From contig CAVRCT010000001.1 of the NCBI GenBank assembly GCA_963719645.1, forward strand, positions 434,001-498,000: a stretch of 64,000 nucleotides of DNA. Direction: 5' to 3'. Below the pieces are notes generated by a model. It was not told the DNA's origin and searched no databases. It saw only the letters and a list, made by a program, of their open reading frames with translations. Source of the stretch: CAVRCT01 sp963719645. GTDB lineage: Bacteria; Pseudomonadota; Gammaproteobacteria; DSM-16500. This document shows, piece by piece, positions 25,340-34,488 of this stretch (position 1 is its first letter; each line of letters begins with the position of its first letter). Made by a program: the position numbers and the translations under genes.

Positions 25340-26416
25340 ATGACGAAAGCACGCATGGCAATTATAACAATTCCGACAGGTACGCCTAAGCCTGCAAATA
25401 GGAGCACGCGGATAAAAAATTGTACCCAGATAAGAGTGCTCCTGAAGAATGATCGAGAAGTTTTTTTCCCTAAAAGAAAAATAGAGCATAAATCTGATGA
25501 TAGGCTTACACAAGAATTTAATAGATTTAATCAAGAGATGACTGAACAAATTATTGAGGAACTCAGTAAAATCCTCCAACAGGCAGTGAAAAAAAATACA
25601 TTATCCTTAATGCAGCGTTATTTTATTCTTGTCGTTGGATTATATATTCCAAGCGTTCAATCAGTGCTTAAAAGTTTATTAGATAACTTAGCAACAACAA
25701 CACCCTTAAGTCGCGCATCAAATACCAATGAAGCGTTTGAAAAAAGTTTGATAATTTCGAATGAAAAAAAACTGGGTCTTTTAGCGCAGTTCATGTTGTT
25801 AACCGTGCCTGAGAAGGTTGAATTGCCTGATGCAATCAAGAAAAAGAATTTATTTCAATCTGGAAAAGTAATTCCACAATTGATTGCTAGCGCACCTCCC
25901 TTGTTCCATGCAATTTATGCAAATGATGCGGCTGTAGCAGCCTGGGAAAAACAATTTATCGCTGAGAAAAAGAAACGCGCGCAATCACAAGGGCCTTCTG
26001 AGCAGATAAAGAAAATTGTCATAGCGCCTCAACAAAAAGCTTCAGAGCCGCCAGAAGAAAAAACATCTACAGGTTGTTTTGCTGCGATATGGCGATGCCT
26101 TGCAAAATTGTTTACTGCTTGTATTGCGTGTTTTTGTTCGAATAAAAATAAAGAAAGTGATGTGATACATGAAGCGCAAGCGCCTACCGAGGTGAAGAGA
26201 TCAGCGAGTGCTGTGTCTCATTCAGGTGATGGTCGTGGAAGTAGTACTTATCGTCATCATTTAGGGGCGGTTGGTAGTTCGAAAACGCAGTTTGATACTT
26301 CTGTGGATACTGCAAATACGTCATCAGATCTTGAATCAAATACAGTGTATCATCCGCCAGTTGAATCAAAAAGAAATACTGCATCTTATGCTCGTCGCTC
26401 CCTCTCTTCCAGGTGA
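25340..26416 (+). CDS. Effector-like protein with cysteine cluster and Ser-rich tail
   Basis: 358 residues from the ATG at 25340, which has GAGGAAA upstream; an in-frame GTG at 25307 lacks one. Basic, disordered first 40 residues, then a helical domain (about 50-230). Next comes the segment CFAAIWRCLAKLFTACIAC with a further FC (encoded at about 26072-26140), which holds five cysteines on an amphipathic hydrophobic helix, and finally a Ser/His/Arg-rich tail ending YARRSLSSR. The protein at 27540-28787, on the other side of the pirin gene and on the other strand, has the same layout and a very similar cysteine segment, so the two look paralogous. The cluster could be S-acylated in a host cell. 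A PmrA-like repeat is upstream. Confidence 0.68.
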   Translation: MTKARMAIITIPTGTPKPANRSTRIKNCTQIRVLLKNDREVFFPKRKIEHKSDDRLTQEFNRFNQEMTEQIIEELSKILQQAVKKNTLSLMQRYFILVVGLYIPSVQSVLKSLLDNLATTTPLSRASNTNEAFEKSLIISNEKKLGLLAQFMLLTVPEKVELPDAIKKKNLFQSGKVIPQLIASAPPLFHAIYANDAAVAAWEKQFIAEKKKRAQSQGPSEQIKKIVIAPQQKASEPPEEKTSTGCFAAIWRCLAKLFTACIACFCSNKNKESDVIHEAQAPTEVKRSASAVSHSGDGRGSSTYRHHLGAVGSSKTQFDTSVDTANTSSDLESNTVYHPPVESKRNTASYARRSLSSR

Positions 26417-26433
26417 TTCGATATTGGAAATTT

Positions 26434-26502
26434 AGATATCTACACAACCGCCGATGTGTCGTCTGCGCAGGACAACACATCGGCGGTTTGTGTGGATATC
26501 TA
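26434..26502. terminator. Strong hairpin, internally deleted MITE family 4 relative
   Basis: Arms of about 27 bp (AGATATCTACACAACCGCCG and onwards, with the complement) around CGTCTGCGCAGGAC. The sequence resembles the outer arms of the MITE at 43688-43975 (AAGTATCTACATAATGCCTC...). It lies 18 bp after a stop codon and between convergent genes, so it may act as a terminator. Confidence 0.65.
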
Positions 26503-26604
26503 TGCTTGAAAAAGGAAGATTAAGGGTAATGACACTTCTAAGTTAAAAAGTTAGTTTTACTTTTCAGGTAACGGAATAAATTCCTTATCATCTCCTGGAA
26601 TTTT

Positions 26605-27477
26605 TCAAAATTTACCTGATTGCCAGTCTAGCTTTGCCTGTTCGATTCTCTCTTTTGAACTCGCCACAAAATTCCACCACAAATAACGAGGTTCTGTTAG
26701 CGGTGATCCGCCAAGAATAATAAGATGAACGGCCGTTTCTGCCTGAATTTTAATTTCTTGTCCGGGCTGTAAAATCAGCATATTTGTAGTGTGATATTGC
26801 TTGTGATCGATCGTGACAGTGCCATTTAAAATATGCACTGCTCGCTCTTCGAGTGTGGTGGGAATAATAAGTGTTGTGCTAGGAGCAAGATGGCATTCAA
26901 CAAATAATGCATCTGTTTGTGTCACAACAGGTGATTTCACACCGCACCATTCGCCAGTCACTACTTGCAAACGCACTCCGTCTTCTTTTAGGATTGGAAT
27001 GGAGGATTTGTCATAGTGTGTGAAGGTTGGCATCATTTCTTCTTTTTCAAGCGGTAACGCAAGCCAGCTTTGTATGCCAAAGAATGCACTTGGCTCCGCT
27101 CGATCAACAGGCGGTGTGCGTTCTGAGTGGGCGATACCACATCCCGCTGTCATTAAATTTACAGCGCCGGGTTCGATAATTTGATCACTGCCCAACGTGT
27201 CACGATGCAAAAGTCTGCCGCTGAAAAGATACGTCATGGTGGATAAGCAGATATGTGGATGCGGCCTGACATCCAGACCTTTTCCCGTTAAAAACTCACC
27301 GGGCCCTGCCTGATCCCAAAAAACAAATGGTCCAACGGTGCGTTTGGCGCTAGAAGGCAACACTCGTCTCACTTCAAATCCGCCTAAATCCACTGAACGC
27401 GGCACAATTTCCAGCATGATTTGTTTAGGACAATTCTGACGTTCGCAGGTGGGATCAGGAGTTTCAAAGTAGGTCAT
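26605..27477 (-). CDS. Pirin family protein
   Basis: Double beta-barrel (bicupin) protein of the pirin family. Metal ligands are visible in the N-terminal cupin: two His in RPHPHI, then His and Glu in AHSERTP. Family blocks such as VGPFVFWDQ, PHPHICLSTMTYLFSG and HRDTLG are intact. The length of 290 is normal. Some pirins have quercetin 2,3-dioxygenase activity and others act as redox-sensing partners, so the function here is open. Cytoplasmic. It sits between two paralogous effector-like genes and has no operon partner. Confidence 0.92.
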   Translation of the reverse strand: MTYFETPDPTCERQNCPKQIMLEIVPRSVDLGGFEVRRVLPSSAKRTVGPFVFWDQAGPGEFLTGKGLDVRPHPHICLSTMTYLFSGRLLHRDTLGSDQIIEPGAVNLMTAGCGIAHSERTPPVDRAEPSAFFGIQSWLALPLEKEEMMPTFTHYDKSSIPILKEDGVRLQVVTGEWCGVKSPVVTQTDALFVECHLAPSTTLIIPTTLEERAVHILNGTVTIDHKQYHTTNMLILQPGQEIKIQAETAVHLIILGGSPLTEPRYLWWNFVASSKERIEQAKLDWQSGKF

Positions 27478-27539
27478 GAGATGTTTTCATTCAGAATAAA
27501 CTGTTAGCTTGCCACATTTTTGCAAGAGCTGCCAACTCA

Positions 27540-28787
27540 CTAATTGATTTTGTTAATAAAGGGATTGATATCTGGGTGAAAAACCGGCCCATTATTATCA
27601 GTAGAGTTTTCTATGGCTTGCGCAACAACCGCACCTGGGAGACTCACAGGAATACTGCTGTGGCTAGCTGTTCCACCGAGTCCTTTTTCTTCTAATTTCC
27701 GATTCGTAGAAGTGCTATTTCTTCTTGACGAGACAGTCGTTGGATCAGCAATAGCCCTGCTTGTTTCTGCCGACGCTGCACTGGCAGATGTTTTATTTGT
27801 AGCGATAGGGTTTTCATTTTCCTCTTGGGCACTGGAGCAACAGCATAAGCAACGTATACAGGCGATGAATAATCTGCCCGTTGCTTTTAGAAAACGAATG
27901 AACATGTTGCTTTTAGCGCGAGAGCCTTCTTGGGTAGAAGCACTAAGAGCAACAGGTGCGAGGGTTGCCGTCTGTTTATTTGTAGGCGCAGGCGATCTCT
28001 GTTTTTCTTCAGATGTTGATTGAGAAATAGTTGGTTCTGCTTGCCGAGATTCGTCAACTACTCGCTGATGGTTTTCTGGTTCATTTATAGCGATGACTTT
28101 TTGTTTTTGTGCCGTGTCTGGTTTTTTTATTTTTTTGTTTCGCATGCTAATAAGGCCTTCTGCCCAGTCTTCGATATATTGTTGCGTTGCATGCGTAAAC
28201 ATATATTGTTCTAATTGAGCAAGCTGCCATAGCTCTTTTGGTTGAAAGTCAAATGGTTGATCCTGAGCGGTGGATGTAATATACAACTGAGTGAATTTTA
28301 CATAAAGAAGAAGCCGCTTATTTTGTTTTTCATCCTCAATAGGAACAGCTGTTTTCATTTTTTTATTTGCAGTCTCTTTTAAAACATGGTGAGTCAATTT
28401 TTCTTGTTTATCATTTCCTACCAAGAGAAAACTAAATGTTTGCAGAAGCTCTAATTCAATAGGGGAGCATGATTTATTATCTCTTACCTGTGCCAAAATA
28501 GTCGTAACCGTTTGAATAATTTTTTTTGAGGTATTATTGCAGAATTGATCTGCTTCTTTTGCACGATCTGAAAACGTCAGGGAGTTTTTAGCGCGAAGCT
28601 TGTTAATTTTGGCATCATAAGTAGCCCGTGTGTTTTCTAGAAAAGTGATTGCTTTAGCTATTTCTTCCAGATCAACTGGAGGCGTCGTTGTATTCGATGC
28701 TGTCTTGGCCGGAGGAGAGGATTTTATTATTATTTTTGGACGAGTCACTAATTTGTGTCCTTGTCCAAGGTTTCTCGGTGAACTCAT
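27540..28787 (-). CDS. Effector-like protein with cysteine cluster
   Basis: 415 residues. Basic, Pro-rich N-terminus, a helical domain at about 25-220, a charged linker, then FIRFLKATGRLFIACIRC followed at once by LCCCSS at about 290-315, with six cysteines next to a hydrophobic helix. A polar, Ser/Thr-rich tail follows (SSRRNSTSTNRK). No signal peptide. Layout and cysteine segment are shared with the protein at 25340-26416. In eukaryotic cells such clusters beside basic residues are typical palmitoylation sites, which suggests membrane attachment after delivery into a host (inference). A PmrA-like repeat lies upstream. Confidence 0.68.
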   Translation of the reverse strand: MSSPRNLGQGHKLVTRPKIIIKSSPPAKTASNTTTPPVDLEEIAKAITFLENTRATYDAKINKLRAKNSLTFSDRAKEADQFCNNTSKKIIQTVTTILAQVRDNKSCSPIELELLQTFSFLLVGNDKQEKLTHHVLKETANKKMKTAVPIEDEKQNKRLLLYVKFTQLYITSTAQDQPFDFQPKELWQLAQLEQYMFTHATQQYIEDWAEGLISMRNKKIKKPDTAQKQKVIAINEPENHQRVVDESRQAEPTISQSTSEEKQRSPAPTNKQTATLAPVALSASTQEGSRAKSNMFIRFLKATGRLFIACIRCLCCCSSAQEENENPIATNKTSASAASAETSRAIADPTTVSSRRNSTSTNRKLEEKGLGGTASHSSIPVSLPGAVVAQAIENSTDNNGPVFHPDINPFINKIN

Positions 28788-28861
28788 ATTTTATTCCCTC
28801 ATGAAAATGAAAACTCTTATACCATGACAAGTTTTATAAAGTAAATAATTTCTCAGACCTG

Positions 28862-28894
28862 ATAAATTAAATGCATTATTAAGGAAATATTAAT
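28862..28894 (-). promoter_or_regulatory. PmrA-box-like repeat
   Basis: Reverse strand ATTAATATTTCCTTAAT (28894 to 28878), very close to the published PmrA consensus of two TTAATATT half-sites with 11-bp period. The hexamer 10 bp on is ATTTAT (28867-28862), a weak -10. The rest of the divergent intergenic region to 29165 holds AT-rich sequence and a TATACT (around 29137) that could serve the plus-strand gene. Confidence 0.55.
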
Positions 28895-29165
28895 AATATA
28901 CTTTATGAGTCTTGGGGAAAAAAATGAAAAAACACAAACTTGTCTTTTTGAATTTTACTTGTGTTTTCCGCAAGTCAAAATTTTTGAAATACCCACGACT
29001 TCCTCTCTAACAACCATGTTGACGACAAAAAAAGCCGAAAAATTTCACGGTTCAGATACAAATACTACAACCATCTGAATTTAAGAGAAATTTATCGAAT
29101 CATCCTGTGTTTATTTTTACCAGTAATGGACTATACTGAAAGAAAATAGACAAAGAGGGGGTCGT

Positions 29166-30611
29166 ATGAAAAGTCAACGAATTCGCGCCATTCAAGAAGA
29201 TATTTTTTTAGCTGAACAAGATTTTGCGTTACAACATCCTGTTGTTGTTGAAGAGCTCATTCAGCAATATAAAAACAATTATACATTTATTCTGCTAAAA
29301 GCAACGCCTGGTAAATTAGGATCCGGTTTACAATTTGCTGCTGAAACACTCGCAACTCATATATTAAATGTAGCAAAGATTCAAATTAATTGTTCTAAAT
29401 TGCTGGTGGGGCTGCCTAGCGCGTTAGACTATCTTACTCAACATATGATTTCACCTTCAAGTAATCCGAAAGAGGCAGATCACAAAAGGAAGGAGTCAGA
29501 GGCTGAGGCCAAAAAGAAAGAGTTAATTAGAATTGGGGGTAAAATATCGGTTGCTTTGCAACACCATCAATTTGAAAAAGCTGCCACATATCTCGAGAGA
29601 ATAAAAAAAATTGTTAGAAAATATTTTCTTATACAAGCAGTACCTAATTTTACAAAAGAATTCCCACTTGTTGCAGATCATATCTTTACAAAACATCCGT
29701 CGACAGATTTTGTTGATTTTATCAGGCTACGATTAAATGAAATGAGTGTAAAAGCAAAAGATCAATCAAGATCGGAATATATTTTTCCTTATACGCAATA
29801 CTATTCCCTGGTAAAAAAGAATAAAAATGCAATCTTAATGGCGTTGATCGATGAGGCAGAAAAAGAAGTTAACGTTGGAACCAATTTAGAAGAGTATGCA
29901 GAACTTATTTTTGAACATGTTACGTTGCTTAAAGATACCACGCCAGCGGATCAAATAAATACTGTTGTAGAACGCATATTGAACTACATCACAGCAAAAC
30001 AAAATGGAGAAATGGCTGTCTTTGATATTCCGTTTGATATTGATGTTGTCGAGCTTAGCAAATTTGTTCCAATGCCAGATATCGGTTTTTCAGTCAAAGG
30101 GGATCAAAAAGTCGCTAAAATGGAACAAAAAATTCCTGTTTTTGAAACAGCCGATAAGGCATTCACATTTGCATTTCATAAAGCGCAAATCTTGACAAAT
30201 GAACTCAATGAGTATCGTAACAATAAACAAGTACAACAATCTGATGTACCTCACATCGAGGCGGGGTTTGCCGCAGGTCGTCGGGCTGCTATCCTTGCAG
30301 CAGAAAAAGAAGCCGCGGCAAAACAGAGAATCAGCTCGGGTGATAGAGGAGATTACAAACAAGAAACCAAAAGAGACAACACAGCCATTCAAAAAGAAGC
30401 TGTAGCAGCTTGGCGAGAATATAATGGACTTAAAAAACCGACGCGACCAAAAACGGCAGGCATTTTTCAAGAGCCCCAGTCTGCATCTGCAGCGACCGCT
30501 GCTTCATCGCCAGCTGACAAATATGCTTTGCCAGGACAAGTTACTCCTGAAGAGTCTGCTGAGAATCCGAATGAAAGAGGGTCTAGCTTAAGGCGTAAAT
30601 CAGCATCATAA
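29166..30611 (+). CDS. Hypothetical helical protein with Arg/Ser tail
   Basis: 481 residues, not recognised. Almost entirely helical and charged. Hydrophobic patches near 40-90 (FILLKATPGKLGSGLQF, ATHILNVAKIQIN) are not long enough for membrane spans. A lysine/glutamate-rich hinge is at about 103-115, and a disordered, Ala/Ser-rich C-terminus ends SSLRRKSAS. No signal peptide. Strong ribosome-binding site GAGGGGG before the ATG. Similar in style to its effector-like neighbours, and I infer the same class. Confidence 0.65.
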   Translation: MKSQRIRAIQEDIFLAEQDFALQHPVVVEELIQQYKNNYTFILLKATPGKLGSGLQFAAETLATHILNVAKIQINCSKLLVGLPSALDYLTQHMISPSSNPKEADHKRKESEAEAKKKELIRIGGKISVALQHHQFEKAATYLERIKKIVRKYFLIQAVPNFTKEFPLVADHIFTKHPSTDFVDFIRLRLNEMSVKAKDQSRSEYIFPYTQYYSLVKKNKNAILMALIDEAEKEVNVGTNLEEYAELIFEHVTLLKDTTPADQINTVVERILNYITAKQNGEMAVFDIPFDIDVVELSKFVPMPDIGFSVKGDQKVAKMEQKIPVFETADKAFTFAFHKAQILTNELNEYRNNKQVQQSDVPHIEAGFAAGRRAAILAAEKEAAAKQRISSGDRGDYKQETKRDNTAIQKEAVAAWREYNGLKKPTRPKTAGIFQEPQSASAATAASSPADKYALPGQVTPEESAENPNERGSSLRRKSAS

Positions 30612-30813
30612 ATGTAAGTTAAAGGATAAAACAGAAATGGAATTTATAAAGCACATACGCAAACCTGTTATTGAATGTTATGAGTATTTAAAAACATTTT
30701 CCTCAATTACTGGTGTTTTTTATTGAAGCCATGAAAGTATTTGCTGAGCAGGAGTTATCATGAGATTATCCCCGCTAAACGAATTTAGAGTCATTTGGGT
30801 ATAAGGATCGAAG

Positions 30814-31596
30814 ATGAGTATCAAAAGGATTATTGCCTATATTTTATTACCGCTATTCTCGAACGCCGCCATCGCAACGACTATGCCATCCACTTCCGTT
30901 TGGAAAGGAATGTATCTTGGTGGTTTTGCCGGTGAAGCGTTAGCCACTTCAATAACTTCAACTGAACCACTAAGACTCGACAATAATGCTTACTGGTATC
31001 GCCCATTTCATAATTCATTTAACACCAACACCCGTTCTTCTGTGTTAGGTGGAATCACAATTGGCTATAACTGGCTAATAGGCAAAACTCCATACGTCGT
31101 AGGTCTGGAAGGAGAATATGGTTACATCAATTTGCATGGCAGCAGCGTCGATCCCAACCAGTCTCTCTATGCAGCGCAGCCAGGCGATAATCTTATCAAT
31201 ACGAGTCAGAACATCGTTAGAATTGGCAATTCTTATACCCTGCTTAGTGGACGTATAGGCTATGCATTCAATCATGCATTCGTTTACGTCAAATCGGGGG
31301 TTGTTCTTACCACAATAGTAAACAAGTATAACAGTACAAAAACAGAAGACATGGCGCCTGCTTACTTAAATATCTATGGATCAAACACAATCACGCGTTA
31401 TGGAGTGGGTGGCGGTATTGAATACGCTCTTCCATTCTTATCTAATTTATCCGCAAAGATAGAATATATGTATCTTGATATTGATAAAACCCAATATGTC
31501 TATGGACATTGCTCTTGCCATTTTTTATGGCGCACAACTGAAAATTTTAATGGCATTCATACATTAAAAATAGGCTTAAACTACCATTTCAATTGA
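30814..31596 (+). CDS. Outer membrane beta-barrel protein (Omp25/opacity-like)
   Basis: Signal peptide (about 1-22, ending NAAIA-T) and then alternating amphipathic strands of an eight-stranded barrel: WKGMYLGGFAGEALA, SSVLGGITIGYNWLIG, VVGLEGEYGYINL, LLSGRIGYAFNHAFVYVKSG, YGVGGGIEYALP, LSAKIEYMYLDI and the closing strand THTLKIGLNYHFN-like end. This is the OMP_b-brl/Omp25-RopB pattern. 260 residues is normal. The last residue is Asn after Phe, slightly unusual for BAM recognition. No partner gene. Confidence 0.85.
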   Translation: MSIKRIIAYILLPLFSNAAIATTMPSTSVWKGMYLGGFAGEALATSITSTEPLRLDNNAYWYRPFHNSFNTNTRSSVLGGITIGYNWLIGKTPYVVGLEGEYGYINLHGSSVDPNQSLYAAQPGDNLINTSQNIVRIGNSYTLLSGRIGYAFNHAFVYVKSGVVLTTIVNKYNSTKTEDMAPAYLNIYGSNTITRYGVGGGIEYALPFLSNLSAKIEYMYLDIDKTQYVYGHCSCHFLWRTTENFNGIHTLKIGLNYHFN

Positions 31597-31684
31597 GTCG
31601 TTAGAAAAATATGGTTTTCATGTTTTGATAATTTTCCATCCGCTTTTGGGCTATAATCAAAACTTCCACTAGGATGTCGATGCA

Positions 31685-31718
31685 GGCAATCATAAGACGC
31701 GCACTCGGGTCGAGGTCA
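31685..31718. repeat. 34-bp dispersed repeat, copy 1
   Basis: GGCAATCATAAGACG followed by GCACTCGGG. It matches 34455-34488 in the same orientation with about four mismatches. Located just past the stop of the Sel1-repeat gene on the other strand. Confidence 0.65.
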
Positions 31719-31739
31719 CTCACTCTCACCCTCCTAAAG

Positions 31740-32519
31740 CTATCCACGAAATTTTTCTTCTGCAATGAGTTGTGCGAACAATTCATTAGAAAATTTATTT
31801 TCTTTTGCTAATTTCTCTAAACGTACGCGTGCTTCTTTGTGATGACCTTTCGCTGCGAGGAAATATGATTCTGCTGCTTTTGGTAAATCTCGCCATTCCT
31901 CTGGACCCATTTGATAAAATAATCCCAACATAAAAAAAGATTCGATGTCCCCTGCCCTGCTTGCTTTTTCATACCAATCAATTGAATTAAATAGATCATT
32001 ACGGTCTCGATAAATTTGTCCCAGCATACGCTGTGCTGCAACAATGTTTTCTGCTGATTTTAAAAATAAAGCTTCTGCTTTTTTTTCATCCTTCTCAGTC
32101 CCTTCACCGTGTAAAAACTGGCAAGCTAAGTGATATTGTGCCTCATGATTATTATCGCAAGCTGCTTTTTCATACCAATAGAAAGATTTTTCTAAATCAG
32201 GTTTAATCAACTTGCCCTCGCGAAAAAGCGTCGCTAAATTAAATTGAGCCTGCTGATGATTTTGTTCAGCCGCCAAGAGATAATAACGCGCTGATTTTTT
32301 TCCATCGATGGCAACCGATTTTCCTTCCGCATACATTAATCCTAAATGATACTGCGCAGAAGCGTGGCCTAACTCTGTTGCACGAAAATAATATTCAAAC
32401 GCTTTATGAAAGTCTTGTTCAACGCCTGTACCCGTAAAATATAAATCACCCAATTCATTGATGGCCTCTACATCATGTTGTTTTGCTAGGCTTTGCAAGT
32501 ATTTTAGATCGCGAGACAT
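31740..32519 (-). CDS. Sel1-like repeat protein
   Basis: Solenoid of about six Sel1-like (SEL1/TPR-related) repeats covering nearly all 259 residues, each of the form A..LG..Y..G..V..D...A..YY..AAE.G...AQ (for example ELGDLYFTGTGVEQDFHKAF and HLGLMYAEGKSVAIDGKKSA). No signal peptide, so cytoplasmic or exported by another route. Such proteins act as scaffolds, and in Legionella several (EnhC, LpnE) affect host entry or trafficking. Good ribosome-binding site AGAAGGA. Monocistronic. Confidence 0.9.
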   Translation of the reverse strand: MSRDLKYLQSLAKQHDVEAINELGDLYFTGTGVEQDFHKAFEYYFRATELGHASAQYHLGLMYAEGKSVAIDGKKSARYYLLAAEQNHQQAQFNLATLFREGKLIKPDLEKSFYWYEKAACDNNHEAQYHLACQFLHGEGTEKDEKKAEALFLKSAENIVAAQRMLGQIYRDRNDLFNSIDWYEKASRAGDIESFFMLGLFYQMGPEEWRDLPKAAESYFLAAKGHHKEARVRLEKLAKENKFSNELFAQLIAEEKFRG

Positions 32520-32691
32520 AGGCTATCCTTCTGATTCATTGTCTATACCAAAGTTTACAGTGTCAGTCACCAACATTTCAAAGCTTATTTTATATCTTCG
32601 AAATAACAAGTACTCAAAAATCAATGGGGTCAAAACCAATTTTGTCTGATTATAATCTGTTGCACTCGCTCTGATTTTAATGTCACTCAAA

Positions 32692-33561
32692 TTATTGGGA
32701 TTTATTTTCTATTAAAATAACAGCTATTCCACCTGCAATGACGAATACAACACCCATGAGAAGATAAAAAGTCAGTTGCGTATTTTCCAAGAGGACGGAA
32801 GCAAACAACGCCAAAATAATTTCAGAATAAAATAATATTGAAATTAGCTGAGAAGAGATATATTGCGCCGCATAAATCACACTAAATTGTACGAAGAAAA
32901 ATAAAGTGCCGATGACAATTCCAAGAGGTAGGTATAACAGTGGAATATGAAACCCTTGTTGCCATAATAAAATAGCAGCCGTTATCAAACTGCTGTAAAT
33001 GAAATAATACAATAGCGATAAGTTAGGATCAGTGTTTTTTGCGCCTTCTAATAGTAACAGCGAAAATGCCATGCACAACATACTAATCAGAATGATGAAT
33101 ACTGGCGCCTCGATAATGTGCCGGTCTGGCATCAAGATTAATATAACGCCTGAAAAAGCTAATGCAATAAACGGTAATATTAAAATTTTAATTTTCTTTT
33201 TAAAAAATAGCTTGTGTAGAAAAGGTATAATGAGAGGCGATAAATTTAAAATCACTAACGCATTAAAAACACTCACATACTGTAAACCATAAATTAACGC
33301 ATAAATTGACCCTAAACTCATCGCAATACGTGCTAAATAAACTGGCTTATGTTGTTGCCATAATGGCTGCCATTTATATTTTTTAAATTTTATGAAACAA
33401 CTTGCGAATATAAGCCCAGAAAAACTTTGCAAAAACATAATTTGATTCAGCGGAAGATGTTTACCAATTACCTTGACGAGTATACCCATGACGACATAAG
33501 CAAGCGATCCTGCTAACGTGATCATTATTCCTAACACAATATGTCGATTTAACTTAAGCAT
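32692..33561 (-). CDS. EamA/DMT-family permease
   Basis: Ten hydrophobic helices in two homologous halves, the drug/metabolite transporter arrangement, with the EamA-type first half (GIMITLAGSLAYVVMGILVK...LPLNQIMFLQSF) and a short KKK cytoplasmic loop between halves. Length 289-293 is normal. Start set at the ATG at 33561, which overlaps the SDR stop codon by 8 bp; an in-frame TTG at 33573 is an alternative. The overlap implies translational coupling with the upstream oxidoreductase gene. Substrate unknown; amino acids or metabolites are usual in the family. Confidence 0.9.
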   Translation of the reverse strand: MLKLNRHIVLGIMITLAGSLAYVVMGILVKVIGKHLPLNQIMFLQSFSGLIFASCFIKFKKYKWQPLWQQHKPVYLARIAMSLGSIYALIYGLQYVSVFNALVILNLSPLIIPFLHKLFFKKKIKILILPFIALAFSGVILILMPDRHIIEAPVFIILISMLCMAFSLLLLEGAKNTDPNLSLLYYFIYSSLITAAILLWQQGFHIPLLYLPLGIVIGTLFFFVQFSVIYAAQYISSQLISILFYSEIILALFASVLLENTQLTFYLLMGVVFVIAGGIAVILIENKSQ

Positions 33562-34381
33562 GATCAATATCAATCACTGTTTCATTTGCTGATGCAGCTG
33601 ACCCCGCCATAATGCCGCCATCTAATATGAGCTCAGCACCTGTCATGAATGAGGATTCATCAGACGCTAAATACAATGCTGCATATGCTACATCTAAGGG
33701 AACACCCATCCGTCTCAGTGGAATATTTTTGCTAAATTCAGCTATTCTCTGCTCACGTAAATCATCATGGCCTAATTCTTTGTCCCACATCTTCGTTAGA
33801 ATTGCTGCGGGGTGAATGATATTACAGCGGATGGAATAGTGCTTTGCTGCGCAGTGCATGGCAACCGTTTTCGTGTAATTGCGAATGGCTGCTTTACTGG
33901 ATGAATAGGCTGCTGATGAGGGGACGCCTACCAAACCCGAACGCGAACCAATATTGACGATTGAGCAGTTAACACTATTTTTCATCAAACCAATCGCATA
34001 TTTACAGCCTAAAAAGACACCGTCTAAATTTGTTTGATGCACTGCTCGCCAGTCATTCAAAGAACAATCCTCTGGATTTTGTAACGCCGTTGTATTCGGT
34101 GGATATTCAATACCTGCATTATTCACCAAAATATCTAATCGACCATATTTTTTTTTAATATAGTCCATCGCAACTTGCCAATCAGACTCTTTGGTGACAT
34201 CGAGCTTTAAATAGCTCACATTAACTCCCAATTCTTGTGCGATTTGCAAACCTTCTTCATGTGATTTCCTACCCGTAATGATAACTTGCGCGCCCTCTTC
34301 ACTGAATAACCTAGCGATAGCCTCACCAATTGATTGAGTTCCAGCAGTGATAAGGGAAATTTTGGAGGGTAGTCGTTGCAT
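33554..34381 (-). CDS. Short-chain dehydrogenase/reductase
   Basis: Classical SDR oxidoreductase, 275 residues. Cofactor motif TAGTQSIG (12-19) stands where TGGxxGIG is usual; GRK at 37-39 suggests NADP preference. NNAG is at 87-90 and the catalytic triad is S146, Y159 and K163 (YSSSK). The C-terminal IILDGG-like end (ELILDGGIMAG) is typical of the 3-oxoacyl-ACP reductase/sugar dehydrogenase branch, so the substrate is not determined. First gene of a coupled pair with the EamA permease, which might export or import its substrate or product. Confidence 0.9.
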   Translation of the reverse strand: MQRLPSKISLITAGTQSIGEAIARLFSEEGAQVIITGRKSHEEGLQIAQELGVNVSYLKLDVTKESDWQVAMDYIKKKYGRLDILVNNAGIEYPPNTTALQNPEDCSLNDWRAVHQTNLDGVFLGCKYAIGLMKNSVNCSIVNIGSRSGLVGVPSSAAYSSSKAAIRNYTKTVAMHCAAKHYSIRCNIIHPAAILTKMWDKELGHDDLREQRIAEFSKNIPLRRMGVPLDVAYAALYLASDESSFMTGAELILDGGIMAGSAASANETVIDIDHA

Positions 34382-34454
34382 TGTTTTACTCGCATGATAA
34401 ATGTTGATATAGGTTTAGTAGCTACCCAAAACATTACCTGATCGCACCGTTGTT

Positions 34455-34488
34455 GGCAATCATAAGACGTGCACTCGGGCCGGGGTCA
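34455..34488. repeat. 34-bp dispersed repeat, copy 2
   Basis: Copy of 31685-31718. Its last three bases are the TGA stop (reverse strand) of the ankyrin-like gene, so the repeat touches the coding end. Confidence 0.65.
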
